Shown here piece by piece: positions 27,542-34,338 of a DNA stretch of 64,000 nt. Origin of the DNA: Chloroflexus aggregans DSM 9485. GTDB taxonomy: Bacteria > Chloroflexota > Chloroflexia > Chloroflexales > Chloroflexaceae. A program made the translations under genes and the position numbers. Location: positions 434,001 to 498,000 of the forward strand of contig NC_011831.1 in NCBI RefSeq assembly GCF_000021945.1, in the 5' to 3' direction. Positions within the stretch are counted from its first letter, which is position 1, and the number at the start of each line of letters is the position of its first letter. The notes beneath the pieces are model-generated. The model was not told the DNA's origin. It did not search any database and saw only the letters and a program-made list of their open reading frames with translations.

Positions 27542-28609
27542 ATGAGCAAGATTCCCACCCTCCCCGGGATTACCTCGACGATGGTTCAGACGCCACGGCT
27601 GCAGATGCATGTCTTAAGCAGTGGTCCGGCCGATGGCGAGCCGATTCTCTTCATTCACGGCAATGCCTCGTCGGCCACTTTCTGGGAAGAGACGATGCTG
27701 GCTTTGCCAAGCCACTTTCGTGCCATTGCGCCTGACCTGCGCGGTTACGGCGAGACCGAAGACCTCTTGATCGACGCAACGCGCGGTTGTGGCGATTGGG
27801 TTGATGATCTGCTGGCCCTGCTCGACACGCTCGGCATTGAGCGTTGTCATACGGTTGGTCACTCGCTCGGCGGCGTGGTGCTGTTTAACCTGATCGCCGC
27901 CGCACCACAGCGCATCATCACTGCTACCCTCGCTGCACCGGGTTCACCCTACGGTTTTGGCGGCTGCAAAGGGTTAAACGGCGAACTCTGCTGGCCGGAC
28001 GGGGCCGGATCGGGCGGTGGCACCGTGAATCAGGCGTTTGTCGAGCGGATGGCTGCCGGTGATACGACGGAAGAGGCCGGCCCGGCTGCGCCACGGGTGG
28101 TTATGAATACCTACTACTGGAAACCGCCCTTCCGACCAGCCCGTGAAGAGGCGCTGTTGGCCTCGATGCTGAGTGAGAAGGTCGGACCGCAGCGCTATCC
28201 CGGTGATTTCAAACCCTCGCCCAATTGGCCGGGTGTTGCGCCGGGCGTATGGGGACCAATTAACGCCATCTCACCCCTGTATGTCGGTGATTCGGTCGAA
28301 CGTTTCATCGCCGCCGATCCCAAACCGCCTATTCTTTGGATACGTGGGGCCGATGATCAGATTGTAAGCGATATGTCGCTGTTCGATGTTGGTACGCTCG
28401 GTCAGCTTGGCGTATTGCCCGACTGGCCCGGTGCTGAGCTGCATCCACCGCAACCGATGATCGGCCAGACCCGTGCCGTCCTCGAGCGTTACGCGGCTGC
28501 CGGTGGCCGCTTCCGGGAAGTGGTCTTTGCCGATTGTGGTCACACACCATACATCGAAAAAGCTGACGATTTTAACCGCGAATTTCATGCGCATGTGCAG
28601 CAGGGCTAA
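27542..28609 (+). CDS. alpha/beta hydrolase
   Basis: A 355-residue alpha/beta-hydrolase fold enzyme. The oxyanion segment FIHGNASSATFWEE is near residue 36, the nucleophile elbow VGHSLGG near 112, the acid in WIRGADDQIV near 268, and the catalytic His in DCGHTPYIEKAD near 338. A cap insertion between about residues 145 and 250 is larger than in its downstream neighbour. The ATG at 27542 has a GGAG upstream. Located in the acyl-CoA operon, it may hydrolyse an ester or CoA thioester; the substrate is unknown. Confidence 0.87.
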   Translation: MSKIPTLPGITSTMVQTPRLQMHVLSSGPADGEPILFIHGNASSATFWEETMLALPSHFRAIAPDLRGYGETEDLLIDATRGCGDWVDDLLALLDTLGIERCHTVGHSLGGVVLFNLIAAAPQRIITATLAAPGSPYGFGGCKGLNGELCWPDGAGSGGGTVNQAFVERMAAGDTTEEAGPAAPRVVMNTYYWKPPFRPAREEALLASMLSEKVGPQRYPGDFKPSPNWPGVAPGVWGPINAISPLYVGDSVERFIAADPKPPILWIRGADDQIVSDMSLFDVGTLGQLGVLPDWPGAELHPPQPMIGQTRAVLERYAAAGGRFREVVFADCGHTPYIEKADDFNREFHAHVQQG

Positions 28610-28633
28610 GCCGTATTGCCGAAGGAGCGAACA

Positions 28634-29422
28634 ATGCCAACGGTACAGGTAGGTGATCTGAGCGTGCATTACCTTGAAGCCGGTAGTGGCGAACCGGTCA
28701 TCTTTGTACACGGCAACTGGGCCAGCAGCGGCTGGTGGCTGCGGGTGCTCGAACAATTGCCCGCCGGCTACCGCGGTTTGGCCCCCGACCTGCGCGGACG
28801 CGGTGCCACGCAAGGTCCCGACAACGACTATCTGATGCCGTCGTTGGCCGCCGACCTCTGGCACTTTGCCGATGCATTGCAGATTGAGCGCTGCCATTTG
28901 GTCGGTCACTCGTTGGGGGCAGCAGTAGTCTTACAAGCGGCCCTCGACCAACCGACGCGAGTTGCCACGCTCGCCGTCCTTGCGCCGCCGTGGGTTGATG
29001 GAATGCCGGATGAGGTCTATCAACCGGATCGCCAGCAACTGCTAAAAGACAACCCCGATTTCTTTGCCCAAGCGATTAAGGCGATGGCGCCTACCGCGCC
29101 GGAAGATGACTTATGGCGCGAACTGGTTGCAATTGGGCACAGCCAGCGGCTCAGCGCGGCCAACGGCGCGATCAACGCTTTGCGTGCTTGGAAACCGGGC
29201 GATACGCTGCGCAACATTGGCGTACCGGCGCTGGTGATGGGTGGCGAACTTGATCCACTCGTCACCACGGAGACGGTTAAACGCGCCGCGGAAGCGTTAG
29301 GGGTTGAAGCCCAGATCATTGCCGGAGTGGGCCATTCGGCCAACCTCGAAGCGCCCGACCGGTTTCTGGCGCTGCTCGTACCGCACTGGGCTAAGGTGCG
29401 GATTGAAGGAGGAGGGGCATGA
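28634..29422 (+). CDS. alpha/beta hydrolase
   Basis: A 262-residue second alpha/beta hydrolase of the operon. It shows FVHGNWASSGWWLR (oxyanion hole), VGHSLGAAVV (nucleophile Ser about residue 96), GGELDPLVT (acid) and GVGHSANLEAPD (His). It has no large cap and resembles the classical haloperoxidase/MhpC-like subgroup. AAGGAG lies 8 bases before the ATG at 28634, 24 bases after the previous gene. Its stop overlaps the next start as ATGA, indicating translational coupling. It is too diverged from the first hydrolase to call a duplicate. Confidence 0.88.
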   Translation: MPTVQVGDLSVHYLEAGSGEPVIFVHGNWASSGWWLRVLEQLPAGYRGLAPDLRGRGATQGPDNDYLMPSLAADLWHFADALQIERCHLVGHSLGAAVVLQAALDQPTRVATLAVLAPPWVDGMPDEVYQPDRQQLLKDNPDFFAQAIKAMAPTAPEDDLWRELVAIGHSQRLSAANGAINALRAWKPGDTLRNIGVPALVMGGELDPLVTTETVKRAAEALGVEAQIIAGVGHSANLEAPDRFLALLVPHWAKVRIEGGGA

Positions 29423-29811
29423 CAGCGCTTCCGATTGGCACGCGCTACAGCCGTAAGCACACCGTTTCCCAAGCCGATATCAATCGGTTTGCAGCGGTAA
29501 GTGGCGATACAAACCCGATTCACATCGATCCGGACGCTGCCGCAGCGACGCGATTTGGCCGCACCATTGCCCACGGCATGCTGCTCTACGGTTACATCCG
29601 GGCGGCACTACGTATGATTGTGCCAACCGGCGTACAGCGCACACAAACCCTCAGCTTTACCAACCCGGTCTTTGCAAATGATGAGATCGAGATTGTGGTT
29701 GAAGTGATGGAAAGTAATCACGAGCAACTCCGTTGTGCAGTCAGTGTTACTCGTAGTGACGATAAGACGGCGTGCAGCGGCGAGACGGTGCTAGCTATCG
29801 AGCATGGATAA
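29419..29811 (+). CDS. MaoC-like (R)-specific enoyl-CoA hydratase
   Basis: A 130-residue single hotdog domain. The hydratase-2 motif is clear: FAAVSGDTNPIHIDPDAAAA supplies the Asp and His of the catalytic pair, followed by FGRTIAHGMLLYGYI. It hydrates trans-2-enoyl-CoA to the (R)-3-hydroxyacyl-CoA. It overlaps the upstream hydrolase by four bases and the downstream crotonase by eight, so expression is coupled. With the crotonase it gives the operon two different enoyl-CoA-acting folds. Confidence 0.9.
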   Translation: MTALPIGTRYSRKHTVSQADINRFAAVSGDTNPIHIDPDAAAATRFGRTIAHGMLLYGYIRAALRMIVPTGVQRTQTLSFTNPVFANDEIEIVVEVMESNHEQLRCAVSVTRSDDKTACSGETVLAIEHG

Positions 29812-30592
29812 CGTCGTCAACATCCAACGAGACGGCCCGGTTGTTACCCTTACGCTTAACCGACCAGAGCACCAGAACAGCCTGACGCCGGAGCTGCTCC
29901 ATGCATTAATTGAGGCTATTGCGATTGTGCGCCAGCACCATGGTCTGCGAGCCGTTGTGTTGCAGGCGAGTGGACCGGTCTTCTCGTGCGGCAGTGATGT
30001 GGCAATTTTGACCGGTCAATCTGATCGTATTGCGTATGCCGATCAGTTGTTGGCGCTGTTGCACCGTGTGATGTTGGAACTGATCGATCTGCCGGTACCA
30101 CTGATTGCAGCCGTACAAGGACCGGTAAGCGGCAGCGCCATCGGATTAGTGTTGGTCGCCGACGTGGTGCTGGTGACGCCAGAAACCAGCTTTACCGCTT
30201 ACGCAACTACGCTTGGTCTTAGCCCGACAGGTGGTTGGACGGCGATATTGCCCCGTCTGATCGGTCAGCGCCGTACAGCGGAGACACTCCTGCTCGAGCG
30301 TTCGATTACATCGACCGAAGCGGTGGCGTGGGGGTTGGCAAACCGGATCGCTCCGGCCAGTCATTTAGCCGAGGAGGCGCAGGCGTTAGCCCATCAGATT
30401 GCCGCGCAACTGCCGGGGAGTATCGCTTGCGCACGTCGCCTCTTATGGGCCGAACGCGAACAGTTGGCTGCCGAACTAGAACGTGAGCGCGAGCTATTTT
30501 GCAGACAGATCCGTTCGATAGAAGCGGATATTGGCATCAAGGCCTTTCTCGACCGGCAGCGGAATACCATTCCGAAGGAGTCAGCATCGTGA
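29804..30592 (+). CDS. enoyl-CoA hydratase/isomerase (crotonase family)
   Basis: A 262-residue crotonase. NRPEHQNSLTPELLHALIEA at the N-terminus and GPVFSCGSDVAIL give the CoA-binding and first oxyanion segments; QGPVSGSAIGLVLVADVVL gives the second. The catalytic stretch reads LGLSPTGGWTAILPRLIG. In PaaG-like isomerases this position is usually SPDGG, so Thr replaces the expected acidic residue, and the reaction may differ from hydration. Overlaps its neighbours on both sides by 4-8 bases. Family assignment is firm; the precise activity is open. Confidence 0.88.
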   Translation: MDNVVNIQRDGPVVTLTLNRPEHQNSLTPELLHALIEAIAIVRQHHGLRAVVLQASGPVFSCGSDVAILTGQSDRIAYADQLLALLHRVMLELIDLPVPLIAAVQGPVSGSAIGLVLVADVVLVTPETSFTAYATTLGLSPTGGWTAILPRLIGQRRTAETLLLERSITSTEAVAWGLANRIAPASHLAEEAQALAHQIAAQLPGSIACARRLLWAEREQLAAELERERELFCRQIRSIEADIGIKAFLDRQRNTIPKESAS

Positions 30593-30948
30593 AACAACTA
30601 GCCGTCGGTATGCAAGCGAGTACGCAGCGAGCATTCGATCACGCACTGATTGCCGAATACGCAGCACTCTGTGACGATCACGTCAGTGATCGGGTGCCTG
30701 AACCACTCATCGGGGGGCTGTTTTCCTACCTGCTCGGCGTTGAGTTGCCGGGTGCCGGATCGGTGTATCTCAAACAGGAGTTCACCTTCGCTACAGCAGC
30801 ACGAATTGGTGAACTCCTGACCGCAACCGTCACCATTACGCATATTCGCATCGATAAACCGCTGGTCACGTTGCGTACCCGTTGTACCGGAGACCATGAG
30901 CGGTTGATTGCTGATGGTGAAGCATTGGTGATGGTGCCACAGGTCTAA
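30589..30948 (+). CDS. MaoC/hotdog-fold protein, probable thioesterase or dehydratase-like
   Basis: A 119-residue hotdog-fold protein (MKQLAVGMQASTQRAFDHAL, then HVSDRVPEPLIGGLFSYLLG). It resembles MaoC-like or FabZ-like single domains with the conserved P-x-L-x-G-x-F helix, but the catalytic Asp/His pair of hydratase 2 is not clear. The GTG at 30589 overlaps the previous stop (GTGA) and has AAGGAG 8 bases before it, making it the correct start. Last gene of the acyl-CoA operon. Confidence 0.78.
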   Translation: MKQLAVGMQASTQRAFDHALIAEYAALCDDHVSDRVPEPLIGGLFSYLLGVELPGAGSVYLKQEFTFATAARIGELLTATVTITHIRIDKPLVTLRTRCTGDHERLIADGEALVMVPQV

Positions 30949-31151
30949 CGATAGCGCCACAGCCATGCATCCCCGAGGCGCTTCCGGTTAGACGGATAAA
31001 CTCGTGTGTCTTTACGTTCGGGCGTTAGCCCGCCGGTATCGTTCTCGATGAGTCGAACCAACAGCCGCCCCCACCGTGTCGGCCACCACCAGTGAACCGA
31101 TTGTCTTTGGCCTAATGACCGACAATTCTGGGTTGCTCGCCATCTACAGGG

Positions 31152-31211
31152 TTTAACGCAAAGAACGCAAAGGCGCAAAGGGTTAACGCAAAGGCGCCAA
31201 GGACGCAAAGA
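31152..31211. repeat. dispersed 'aacgcaaag/gcgcaaag' repeat
   Basis: An imperfect array of GCAAAG-centred units (AACGCAAAG, AACGCAAAG, GCGCAAAG, AACGCAAAG, GCGCCAAG, GACGCAAAG). GCGCAAAG recurs once more after the palindrome, at 31262. The class resembles the GCAGAG unit at 15976-16005. Confidence 0.55.
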
Positions 31212-31223
31212 CCGCCACCTGTA

Positions 31224-31246
31224 GGGGCACGGCGATGCCGTGCCCC
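31224..31246. terminator. palindrome serving convergent genes
   Basis: GGGGCACGGC and GCCGTGCCCC form a perfect 10-bp stem with a 3-base loop, 26 bases from the stop of the sugar kinase and about 275 from the stop of the hotdog gene. It belongs to the same TAGGGGCA palindrome family as 41636-41674 and may end transcription from both sides. Confidence 0.5.
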
Positions 31247-31271
31247 TCGAAGGGCAAAAGGGCGCAAAGAA

Positions 31272-32303
31272 TCACATATCACGGTCCGGCTCCTCAACCA
31301 CCCACGATTGCACACCGTGCGTCACAAATGAGAAAGGCCGCACAATCACGCCAGCCTCGGTCAAGGCACGCTCGATTTCGAGACGGCGGTCGAAGGGACA
31401 GGCAAACACCATGAAACCTCCACCGCCAGCACCCGATATCTTCCCTCCCCATGCGCCGTGCTTACGGGCGAGTGCATAAACCTCCTCGACAATCGGTGGT
31501 GCGATGTGGGGCGAAAAGGCCTTTTTGACTTCCCAAGCATCGTGGAGCAAGCGCCCAAAATCGGCAATCCGATGCTCACGCAGCAAGCGCGCCGCCGTAT
31601 CGACGAACGCTTTCGTCTCGTGGTGGAGACGCAGCGTATCACCTTTGACTAATCGCTGTACCTGATCGGTCATCAAATGGCGGGTAAGTAATTGCCGATC
31701 CCCGATATACCCAAGGATCAGACAACTCTCCAACTCGAGCAACGCCGTCTGATCGCTCAGTACCGGCTCGACAATCACGCGGTCGCGGCCAAAATGGTAG
31801 ACGCACATCCCACCGAACACCGCAGAGTATTGGTCTTGCCGACCACCGGGAATGCCGAGATCAACTCGCTCGATCCGGTAGGCCAGCTCGGCCAATTGGT
31901 GTGGGTCGGCATTCTGACCGGCAACCGCATACAAGAGTTTCAGCATGCTGACCACCAGGGCCGACGATGAACCGAGGCCAGAACCGGGTGGAGCATCACT
32001 AAACATCGTTATCTTGTATCCGGCGGACGAGGGCCGCAGTTGGGGAAGAGCATCGAGTACCGCCTGTGGCAGGGTTAGCTTACCATCCCATTCGCGGTCG
32101 CTCACCATTCGGCTCACCTCTTGCAGATCGAGTGAGCGGATGAGGATACCGGGTGTATTGCTCGTTGTCAGCATACACCGGACGTAGAGATTGATCGTGC
32201 AGTTAAGCACTTTGCCGCCGTATTCTTCGGCGTAGGGGCTGACATCTGTGCCGCCACCGAAAAAGCCGATCCGCATCGGCGCGCGCGCTTTGTAGATCTT
32301 CAT
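31272..32303 (-). CDS. GHMP-family sugar kinase (heptose-7-phosphate kinase-like)
   Basis: A 343-residue GHMP kinase. It opens MKIYKARAPMRIGFFGGGTDVSPY, the substrate-binding segment shared with D-glycero-D-manno-heptose 7-phosphate kinase (HddA) and related enzymes. The ATP loop APPGSGLGSSSALVVSMLKLL lies near 105-125, and the C-terminal motif GKISGAGGGGFMVFACP is near 295. The product would be a sugar 1-phosphate for nucleotide-sugar synthesis. GGAGGAA precedes the ATG at 32303. No other heptose genes are adjacent, so the exact sugar is uncertain (fucose or another heptose remains possible). Confidence 0.85.
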   Translation of the reverse strand: MKIYKARAPMRIGFFGGGTDVSPYAEEYGGKVLNCTINLYVRCMLTTSNTPGILIRSLDLQEVSRMVSDREWDGKLTLPQAVLDALPQLRPSSAGYKITMFSDAPPGSGLGSSSALVVSMLKLLYAVAGQNADPHQLAELAYRIERVDLGIPGGRQDQYSAVFGGMCVYHFGRDRVIVEPVLSDQTALLELESCLILGYIGDRQLLTRHLMTDQVQRLVKGDTLRLHHETKAFVDTAARLLREHRIADFGRLLHDAWEVKKAFSPHIAPPIVEEVYALARKHGAWGGKISGAGGGGFMVFACPFDRRLEIERALTEAGVIVRPFSFVTHGVQSWVVEEPDRDM

Positions 32304-32428
32304 CACTTCCTCCGGCCTGTTTCCTATGCCGCGAGGCAAGTATACCAGAAGATGAATATGGGCTGGATTGTTCGGTACATTAGCGACGTTGCCCCTGGCT
32401 CTGGGTATGTCATCCCATCACCGAACGG

Positions 32429-32456
32429 TTGATCTTGCCTCAGACTACGGTACAAT
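32429..32456 (+). promoter_or_regulatory. promoter of the deacetylase-fold gene, probable leaderless start
   Basis: TTGATC at 32429-32434, a 16-base spacer and TACAAT at 32451-32456. The ATG is at 32463, only 6 bases after the -10 box, where transcription should begin. There is no Shine-Dalgarno sequence, so a leaderless mRNA is likely. Confidence 0.6.
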
Positions 32457-32462
32457 ATCACT

Positions 32463-33527
32463 ATGAAGATCTTTCTAAGTAGCGAACACCATCTGCATCA
32501 TCCACCGTTCGAGATTCTCGATGGGCGAAGTGTTGCCTATTTTGAGACACCTCAGCGCATATCAATCATCCTGACTGCACTGGCAACTGCTGGCTTTCCG
32601 CAACCAATTGCCGTCGCACCGGCGACGCTCGCCGATTTGCAGACGGTACATACAGCCGATTATCTTGAGTATCTTGCCCACGCCTTTGAACGGTGGCAAG
32701 CCGCCGGTTTGTCCGCACCGGTCTTGCCGTCGGCATGGCCCTTACCCGGTTTACGCATGCGTAGCGATTGCCCACAAGCCGCGGCGGGACGCTACACCTT
32801 TGATCTGAGCGCACCGATCATGGAGGGAACCTTTGCCGCAGCCTGCTCGGCTGCCGGTGCTGCTTTGGCCGGAGCAGAGGCACTCTTGCAAGGCGAACGA
32901 TTCGCATACGCGCTCTGTCGTCCACCCGGCCATCATGCTGCGGCAAATATGGCCGGTGGTTATTGTTTCTTGAACAATGCTGCGCTTGCTGCCGACCGAT
33001 TGGCACGCAGTCAAACCGGTGGTGATGCGACATGGGCTTTGCGCGCACCAACGGTGGCGGTGCTTGACATTGATTATCATCACGGCAACGGTACGCAGAG
33101 TATCTTCTATGCACGTAATGATGTGTTGACCGTATCGTTGCACGCCGACCCGTCCTACGAGTACCCGTACTACCTTGGCTATGCCGATGAGCGGGGGACA
33201 GGAGCCGGTGAGGGGTATAATCTCAATGTTCCGCTGCCGTCTGGGATCGATGATCGCCAATATCTGGTAGCGCTCGACCAGGCCTTGCAAGCAATTGCCG
33301 ATTATGGTCCGCACTACCTTGTTGTCTCGGCTGGCTTCGACACCTTCCACGCCGATCCACTTGGTCGTTTTGCCCTCACAACGGCAGCCTACCGGTCAAT
33401 TGGTGTGGCAATTGCCCAGCTCGGTTTACCGACCCTTTTTGTTCAAGAGGGCGGTTATGCCATCGAAGCCCTCGGTACGAATGTAGTTACTTTACTAACC
33501 GGAGCTATAACATATGTTGCCGGATAA
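32463..33527 (+). CDS. histone deacetylase-superfamily amidohydrolase
   Basis: A 354-residue zinc amidohydrolase of the arginase/deacetylase fold. It shows CRPPGHHAAANMAGGYCFLN near 150-170 (the tandem His of the charge relay), DIDYHHGNGTQSIFY near 203 (Zn-binding Asp and His), SLHADPSYEYPYY, and VSAGFDTFHADPLG near 285 (third Zn ligand). In bacteria such enzymes remove acetyl groups from polyamines or small molecules (AphA/AcuC-like); the substrate is not evident. The gene overlaps the CPBP protease downstream by 14 bases. Confidence 0.9.
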   Translation: MKIFLSSEHHLHHPPFEILDGRSVAYFETPQRISIILTALATAGFPQPIAVAPATLADLQTVHTADYLEYLAHAFERWQAAGLSAPVLPSAWPLPGLRMRSDCPQAAAGRYTFDLSAPIMEGTFAAACSAAGAALAGAEALLQGERFAYALCRPPGHHAAANMAGGYCFLNNAALAADRLARSQTGGDATWALRAPTVAVLDIDYHHGNGTQSIFYARNDVLTVSLHADPSYEYPYYLGYADERGTGAGEGYNLNVPLPSGIDDRQYLVALDQALQAIADYGPHYLVVSAGFDTFHADPLGRFALTTAAYRSIGVAIAQLGLPTLFVQEGGYAIEALGTNVVTLLTGAITYVAG

Positions 33528-34254
33528 TTCTCTCGAGCAGCCGACACCCTCTCTCAGTCCACAGTGGGGGTGGCGCGAGCTGTTTATTACTTTGTTAGTT
33601 ATCGGTGTTGGCGGTGCAATTACGATCCTAAGCCTACGTAGCCTCACGACGATTACCGATTGGGATGTCTCACGCGGCTTTATTAGCCCACCAGTGTACA
33701 TTGCGGGAACCTTGCTCTATCTCATCGTTGGCGGTGCCATTCTCGCCGTGATCGGCCCACGCGCCGGCTGGCGTGATTTGGGCTTGCACTGGCCGCAGTG
33801 GTTGTATATTGCGCTTGTACCACCGGTCTTTATCTTTGGGATGGGGACGATGCTATTGACCAACGCCGCGGTGACCTTCTTGATCGGCGATTTTCAAAAC
33901 CCGCAGATCGAGAGTCTATCGGGTGGGCAAGCGTTTGGGTTGGGAGAGCTACTGGTGTTGTGGGTCTTGGTGGGTGGAATTGTACCAATCGTCGAAGAAC
34001 TCTTCTTTCGTGGTGTTCTCCACCATCTGCTACGCCGCCATTTCGGTAGTATCCTCACAATTGTGATCGGTGCTGCGATCTTCGCTGTCGTTCACTTCAT
34101 TCCACCCCTCATCCCCGGTCTCTTCGTTGCCGGTCTCTGTCTGGGGTACTTACGCGAACAGAGTGGTTCGATTTGGCCCGGCGTTCTCTTTCATATGCTG
34201 CAAAATACACTGGCGTTGCTGGCAATGGCGTTCATACTGGCGACAAGTGGGTGA
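33514..34254 (+). CDS. CPBP-family intramembrane metalloprotease
   Basis: A 246-residue membrane protein with about seven hydrophobic segments. The CPBP/Abi motif 1 VPIVEELFFRGVLHHLL (Glu-Glu-x3-Arg) is near residues 153-169, motif 2 IFAVVHFIPP near 190, and a further His in LFHMLQNTLALL near 228. These residues form the metal site of Rce1-like proteases. In bacteria roles range from bacteriocin self-immunity to membrane protein processing. Its start overlaps the deacetylase-fold gene, so the two are co-transcribed; a functional link is not obvious. Confidence 0.88.
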   Translation: MLPDNSLEQPTPSLSPQWGWRELFITLLVIGVGGAITILSLRSLTTITDWDVSRGFISPPVYIAGTLLYLIVGGAILAVIGPRAGWRDLGLHWPQWLYIALVPPVFIFGMGTMLLTNAAVTFLIGDFQNPQIESLSGGQAFGLGELLVLWVLVGGIVPIVEELFFRGVLHHLLRRHFGSILTIVIGAAIFAVVHFIPPLIPGLFVAGLCLGYLREQSGSIWPGVLFHMLQNTLALLAMAFILATSG

Positions 34255-34284
34255 CTGTCTCGCCTCAGAGGAATAGTAATAGAA

Positions 34285-34316
34285 CACGGCGGCAAGGTCA
34301 TCACCGTGCCGCCGTG
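34285..34316. terminator. hairpin between convergent CPBP and aioA genes
   Basis: CACGGCGGCA (34285-34294) and TGCCGCCGTG (34307-34316) form a perfect 10-bp stem with a 12-base loop, centred between the two stop codons (34254 and 34339). Probably a bidirectional terminator. Confidence 0.6.
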
Positions 34317-34338
34317 CCATATCCGTCTCATCGCGTCA

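Larger units (their letters stand above)
30949..31271. other. intergenic region between convergent genes
   Basis: About 320 bases without a convincing gene. It holds a GC hairpin near 31019-31035 (CGGGCGttaGCCCG), a GCAAAG-type dispersed repeat, and the 10-bp-stem palindrome at 31224-31246. Short open frames here consist of repeat sequence and have no ribosome-binding site. Confidence 0.5.

Noticed and set aside
30945-31208. 87-codon minus-strand frame across the intergenic repeat
   Set aside because: Composed largely of GCAAAG repeat and hairpin sequence, no start signal and no motif.
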